From SYIM01 sp039800325 (GTDB lineage: Bacteria; Pseudomonadota; Gammaproteobacteria; Burkholderiales; Burkholderiaceae_E), in the NCBI GenBank assembly GCA_039800325.1, contig JBDLQY010000011.1, positions 1 to 20,444 on the forward strand: a DNA stretch of 20,444 nt, read 5' to 3'. Below, piece after piece: positions 12,001 through 18,000 of this stretch. The notes beneath the pieces are model-generated. The model did no database searches and was not told the origin of the DNA. It saw only the letters and a program-made list of their open reading frames with translations. The translations under genes and the position numbers were made by a program. Positions within the stretch are counted from its first letter, which is position 1. The number at the start of each line of letters is the position of its first letter.

Positions 12001-15000
12001 GCGGCCTCCTGGACGCTGGGGGCACCTTCTTCAGGCGATCGCCTCACACGATTCAGGCTTGAAACGGCGGCTGACCTCACGGTAAGTGCGCCGGCAAATC
12101 TGCCTCAGGCTGATGAACTGATTTTGAAAGCGGGCGGCAACCTGACCGTTGACCGCGGCAACTTGGCGCTTCGAATTGCGGGCGGTCAGCTGGTAGCGGG
12201 CGATGGTGTCAGTGCCGGTGGCCGTACCGTGACACTGCGTGCAGCTGAGGGGCTTGCGCTGGGCTCTGCCGAAATTACGGCGGCGTCGGGTACGGTCAAT
12301 TTCGAAACTGGCGTAGCGGGTGCGCTGACGGTAGCCGGTACGGGACTGGTAACGGCCACCACCATCGACGCCAAGGCTGGCATCGATCTGCGCCTACGCA
12401 CTGATGCCGATTCAATCAGCGCGACCCTCTCGGCAGCGTCAGGCTCGCTTGGCACCGGCTCGATCCGTATCGATGACATAGGCTCAGTGCAGATTACACG
12501 CGCCGGGGCAGCGGGCGATTCGCCGTCGGCTGCGCCGGGCGATATGCGTCTGTCGGCGCGCGACAATCTACAGATTGCGTCCGCACTGGCGGGTGCTGCG
12601 CTCGTGGTGTCTGCGGGTGGCACCCTCACCGTTACCGATGCGGCCTCGGGCACTGATTTATCGCTGGATGCAGGCGGTGAGTTCATTCGTGTCGGACAGG
12701 TACGGGCCGGCAAAGACCTTTATCTGTCGCTGTCGGCGCCTATCGGCTCGGCTTTCGATCCGGTGATTACCGAATTGACGGGCGGGGCGGCTGATGTGGC
12801 AGCTGATCTGGTGGCGGGCACCAGCGGCACAGGCGGCAAGCTGCACTTCTTCCGCACCACCACGGCCGACGGTACGGCTTCCAATAACGGACGGCTGCAT
12901 GCGCCGGGGGCTCTGTTGTCGGGCACCAGCTCACTGCCGGCCGTTCCCGCCCTGTCGCAAGCCGGTAACGCCACCGCCGGATCCGCCTATCAGCCAACGG
13001 TCTGGACGATTCGCATCGATCCGCCTGTCGGGCTTAATACCGAGCTTGACGTCAGTATCAAGCTCAGTTTCGGATCTGTGTCGACCTCGGTGGAAGCTCG
13101 CATCGACTTCAACGGACTGAATCAGGCTGCTATCGCTGAGAAGTTCGCGCAAGTGCTGCGCTCGGCCAACCTGAGTGGACTTGCATCGGTGAGCGCAAGC
13201 GGCAATTTCGTGACCCTGGTCGCATCACGTAATGAGCCCAACTCATTCACTGTCGATAGCATCAGCGCGGCGCCCATTGGCCCAGCCTGGCTCAACACCA
13301 CCGGAGCCGATGCACTTGAGCTCGATCTGTTCAAGGGTGCCGACACCTCGAACGGCACGGTTGTCGCGACCGGAGCTAACGGTAACGTGGCATCGGCTGT
13401 ACCAGGTGCGGTTGCAGGCAGTGGTCTGACCTATGGATTTACGCCCAGCCTTCGCGTGCCACAGTTCTTTGAGGTTTTTGCAGGCTACGCGAACGATCTG
13501 GTCTTTCCCAGCTACGTGCTGACGCCCAGTGGCGAATCGGTGACGCTCACGCTGACTGTCGCACGCGGTACGCTCAGCGGGCTCGGTACGGCGGACGTAA
13601 CGGCCTCCTCGCCCGGTACCAGCCTCACCTTGTCGGGTACGGCAGACGCACTCAATACCTATCTGAGTACGGCGGGCCGTCTGCGCTTTGCGGGCGTCGA
13701 GGTCGATCAGACATTGACCATCGAGGCTGCAACGTCCGCAGGCACAGCGACCACCAGGCTAGCCCTCAAGACCCTGGGTGCGACAGGACTGTCCACCACG
13801 CCGCTGCTACGCATGCCAAACGAGCAGGCGATTATTGTGGGCGAAGCATCGAATCTGCTGTTTGGTGGGTCGACCATCACGGTGGCCAGTGATATCAACG
13901 CGGGGAGTGCAAGCTTCACACTTGAGGCGCTCTCGGGCGCCTTCGCAGCCAGTAGTGCCAGCACTGCGGCGGGCGCAGTGACGGCCACTCTCACGAATAG
14001 CGATCGACGACTGGTGCTCGCCGGCGGCGTCGCTGCCCTTAACGCTTACCTGTCGACGGTCGGTGCTATTCGGTTTACGGCTGCGGCGGCCACCACCAGC
14101 GTCAGCGCCACGCTGTCGCTGGCCAGCGGTCAGCGTGAAGCGTCGACCAGTTTCCAGCTGAAAGAGCATGTCGCCGTAGAAGGCAGCCAGCGTGTACCGC
14201 TGCAGGTCACGGTACCGCAGAAATATCTCATTCGTACCAATGAGCAGATAGACTTGCGGGTTCCCACAGCGCTCGTCACCGCCTCGGCAGCGCCAGCCGT
14301 CAGGGTTCAATTCAGCGTCGATATCGGTACTTTCTCGCTGACGCCTCAGGCCAGCATCGCGACGCTGGCCGCTTTCAACGTGGCGCTCGATGGTAAGAGT
14401 GTCGAACTGGTGGGCAGTACCTCGGCGATCAATGCCTGGCTGTCGGCCAGCGGGCATCTTCGCTTTCAGGCGGGTGCGGCCCACGGTGTATTGACGATCA
14501 ACGTCACTGAGTTGTCGGCCCTGCCAACGGGTGATGATCCTGTCCTCGCGACGGGCGTGACGGTCAAGGCCGAGCTCGCGGTTGAAATTACAGACCTGGG
14601 CGTCACGGTAACGCAGGTCTCGTCTGAGCCGCTTTCGACACCTGCTTCTATGGCTCTGGCAGCTGGTGCCACAGCCGCGCTGAACTTTCCGATGTTTGGT
14701 GGGCTCACCCTCGAGCGCTGGAGTGGCAGTTTTGGCTCGATCAGCGCTGGCACGGGTTTGTTCAGCAGTTCTGCGCAAACCCTCAGCAGCCTCGAGAATC
14801 CCGCACTCAATCTGTCGGCACCCGTCTACAGCAGCCGAGTCGGACAGAGCAGTATTGCGCCTTTCAGCGCGGGCGATGATGGTGACGCCGAAACGTTCCA
14901 GCGACTGCGCGGCTACCTGACGGTGCCTGCCACGGGCAACTATAAGCTGCGCCTGCTGAGCAATGGCGCTGCAGCGGTCTATTGGCAGGACACGGGCGGT

Positions 15001-18000
15001 TCGGCACAGCCGGCCCTTGCTGTCAGTCACGTGTTCAGCACCCCCAGCGGTCAGGCGGCCGAGTCAGCCGCGCTGGCCCTTTCTGCGGGGCAGCGGCTGT
15101 TGATTGACATTCGCCATTTTGATGCAGCGGTCACCCAGGGGGCGGGTCGCGGTCTGCAACTGGGCTGGGAGCGACCCGACGGCGTCATTGAGGCCGTCAT
15201 ACCGGTCAACCATCTGCGACCGTTCACCGAAGCGAGCGACACGGTGACGGTCATGGTCGAGGTGCCACCTGGGCACGCACTGACGGCGGGCGTACCTGCC
15301 AGCAACGCGGTTTCGGTTACCCGGGCATCACTGGCCCACGTGCAGACGGCACAGCTTAGTCTTTCGGGTGTCTCGAATGTGGGCGGCTGGGTCATGCTGG
15401 CTCGTCCAGGCGGCGTGACGCCCCTGATCGGTGGCCTGGATGGTAATGCCATTGCGACCCTCGAACTGGCTGCGCCTAGCGGCGGAGCGCTGAGCATCAG
15501 CTCAAGTGTGCTGACCGCTTTGTCGCTTACCAGCTTCCTCAATGACGGTGTGCGAAGCATCTATGGAACGGTGGCCAACCTTAACGCCCTGGCAGCCTTG
15601 CCGACTGCGCTCTCTTACGTAGGTCCATCGGGCTCGCTGGGTCTTAAGCTTTATGCGGGCGCAGGTGATTCTGTACCGGTGCAGGTTGCAGAGTCTGACC
15701 TGGCGCTTACAGCGTTCAATGTGGGTGCCAGCGCACCGGTTCATCAAAGCCTGGCCAGTCTCGGAAATATTCGCAAAGCGCTCACTGTGGTGCAGACGCA
15801 ATATCAACCACTGGCGCTGGGTCCCGTTGTTCAGGCAGATGCGGGTCAGACGGTTGCCCTGAAGATCAAGCTCAACGGTGACGCAAGTCTGCCTTCGAAT
15901 TCAGACCTCAGTTGGGCATCTGCAAACATCACGGGGCTCACATCGGTTACGGCTGGAAACGGGGCAGAACTCACGCTGACGGGTACTCCCGCCGCCATCA
16001 ACGACTATCTGTCCGACCTGGGCTCGGTGCATGTTCGCATGGCCGATAGTTCGGTCAGTGCGTGGGTCGAGTTCGAACTCAAGCGGGTACTTGGCAGTGC
16101 TTCGACACCTGCGGGTACGGGTGCGTCCACGTTCGTGGCGCGAGGTCGTACCGACCTGACGGTCTCGCAAAACGCACCGACGTTGGACTTTATTACGAAC
16201 TCGTTCGACGGAGCCGGGCTCGATCTGCAACAGCCGAGATTCGTCATCGGTTCTGATTTCAGCGGTGCTGGCGTCATCGGTAGTGCTTCGCTCAAGCTGC
16301 CTGATCAAGTGCTGTGGACAGCCAGGACCATGGCGGGTACGGGTGTGCCGCTGACCTTGGCCGCTGATGCATTCAGCACCGTATCGGGTGAGGCGCGAAT
16401 TAGAATCCGCGCCCTGGCGGAAAGCGGGGGCTCGTTCTCTACCGCACAGCTCAACGTCGTGCTGGCGGGATCGCCCTCTAGTGGTGGCTCGGTTATCGTG
16501 TACAACACGTCAGGCACTGCGTTCCTGAGCGGTAAGGTCACAGACCTTCTGGATCTCTTCTCGCGGGGGCTCGTTCGTGTTGAGTCGCCCAATGCGGCCG
16601 CCGCCGGCAGCGCACCGGCTGCGGTTGAAGTGGCCCTGGTGGATTACCAGACCTTCGATTCGCAATGGGTCGCGTCTATCAACTTCGATCGGCATGCGGT
16701 TGTCGGCGTCGTGAGTGTTGTGGCACAGGCGGCCACGACGGGTACGGTTGACGGGGCAAGCAGCCGCGTGACCCTTTCTGGTACCCGGGCCGACATCGAT
16801 GCCTATCTGCTAACGCCCGGCAAGCTGACGGTTAAGGCACCTGCGGCGGGATCAGGTCAGGGCGCTGTTGTGAAGGTGTCGCTCTCAGACACGCAGACCG
16901 GCACATCCTCGATATCCAACATCGCCCTGAGCGCATCGCCTGTGCATGCGCTGGTCAATCATTTTGATCTGCCGCATGTGCTACCTATCATTGCGGGTAC
17001 CAGCAGCGCCATCCGTTTCGCACCCGCCACCTTTGGCGAGGGGAATGCCGCGGTGTCGGTCACAATTTCGCTGGCGAGTGACGCTGCGTCAGCAGGGTAT
17101 GTGGGGCAATTAACCAAGGGCAGTCTGACGACAACGGGCGTGGTGGTAACGCCCAGTAGCGGCTCCGCCAGTTCGTTCAAGTTTGAGGGTACGGCTAGTG
17201 CAGTAAGTCAGCATTTGGCCAGTGCTAATGCGCTCAGTTTCACTGGGCCAGCCGGCACCCTGCTCAGCGTCAGTATTGCGCAGGGCACCTCGGTGGCCCA
17301 GCAGCATGTGCTGGTGCTGTCGTCTCATGCAAGGGGTGACGCGCTGCGCGCGCCTGTTATGAGCGTGCCCAGTCAACATCCGATGGTGCCGGGAGTATGG
17401 AACACCCTGTCAATGTCCGATGCCAACTTCGTGCTTACAGGGGTGTCGGCGACCGATAACGTCACGCTCAAAATCAGCGGTCCAGGCTTGTCGCGCACGC
17501 CTTCAAGCGTCAATGGCCAGGCGGAGGCCAGCTTCACGGGGACGCCCGCGCAGGTGCTGTCGGCGTTGCGTTCAAGCCTGCAGTACCAGCCGGCAGGCAA
17601 TTCCGACACGGTGCAGATCAGCCTGACGAGTTTGACCGGTACCGCGACGGCAAGCCTTAGGGTTGTAACGCCTCAGACCACGGTCACGGCAAGTCCGCTG
17701 GCGCTTCGCACGCCGTGGAGCGTGCTTCGCTCCCCTTCAACCGATGCCCTCCCCATGAGTGGTGCGGTGCTGGTAGCGCCCAGTGGGTGGGACAGCAGTC
17801 GTGAAATCGTCCTTGAACTTACGGCATCCGATCGGACGCGTTATGCACGCGGTACGGTAGATGAGCTCAATGCCTGGCTGGCCTCTGACAATGCCTGGAC
17901 GACGACCGACGGCTTGCTGATGGCATCAGGAGATGCTTCAGCAGGCATCGGGTTACGGATTTTTGAGTCGGGATACGAAATATCCGACGACTTCACCGTG

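Noticed and set aside
13807..15030. 407-codon open frame on the minus strand
   Set aside because: It is opposite the Ig-like repeat array and a PA14-like domain. Its translation is rich in Arg and Gln and includes Cys, with no recognisable motif. It is a shadow of the main gene.
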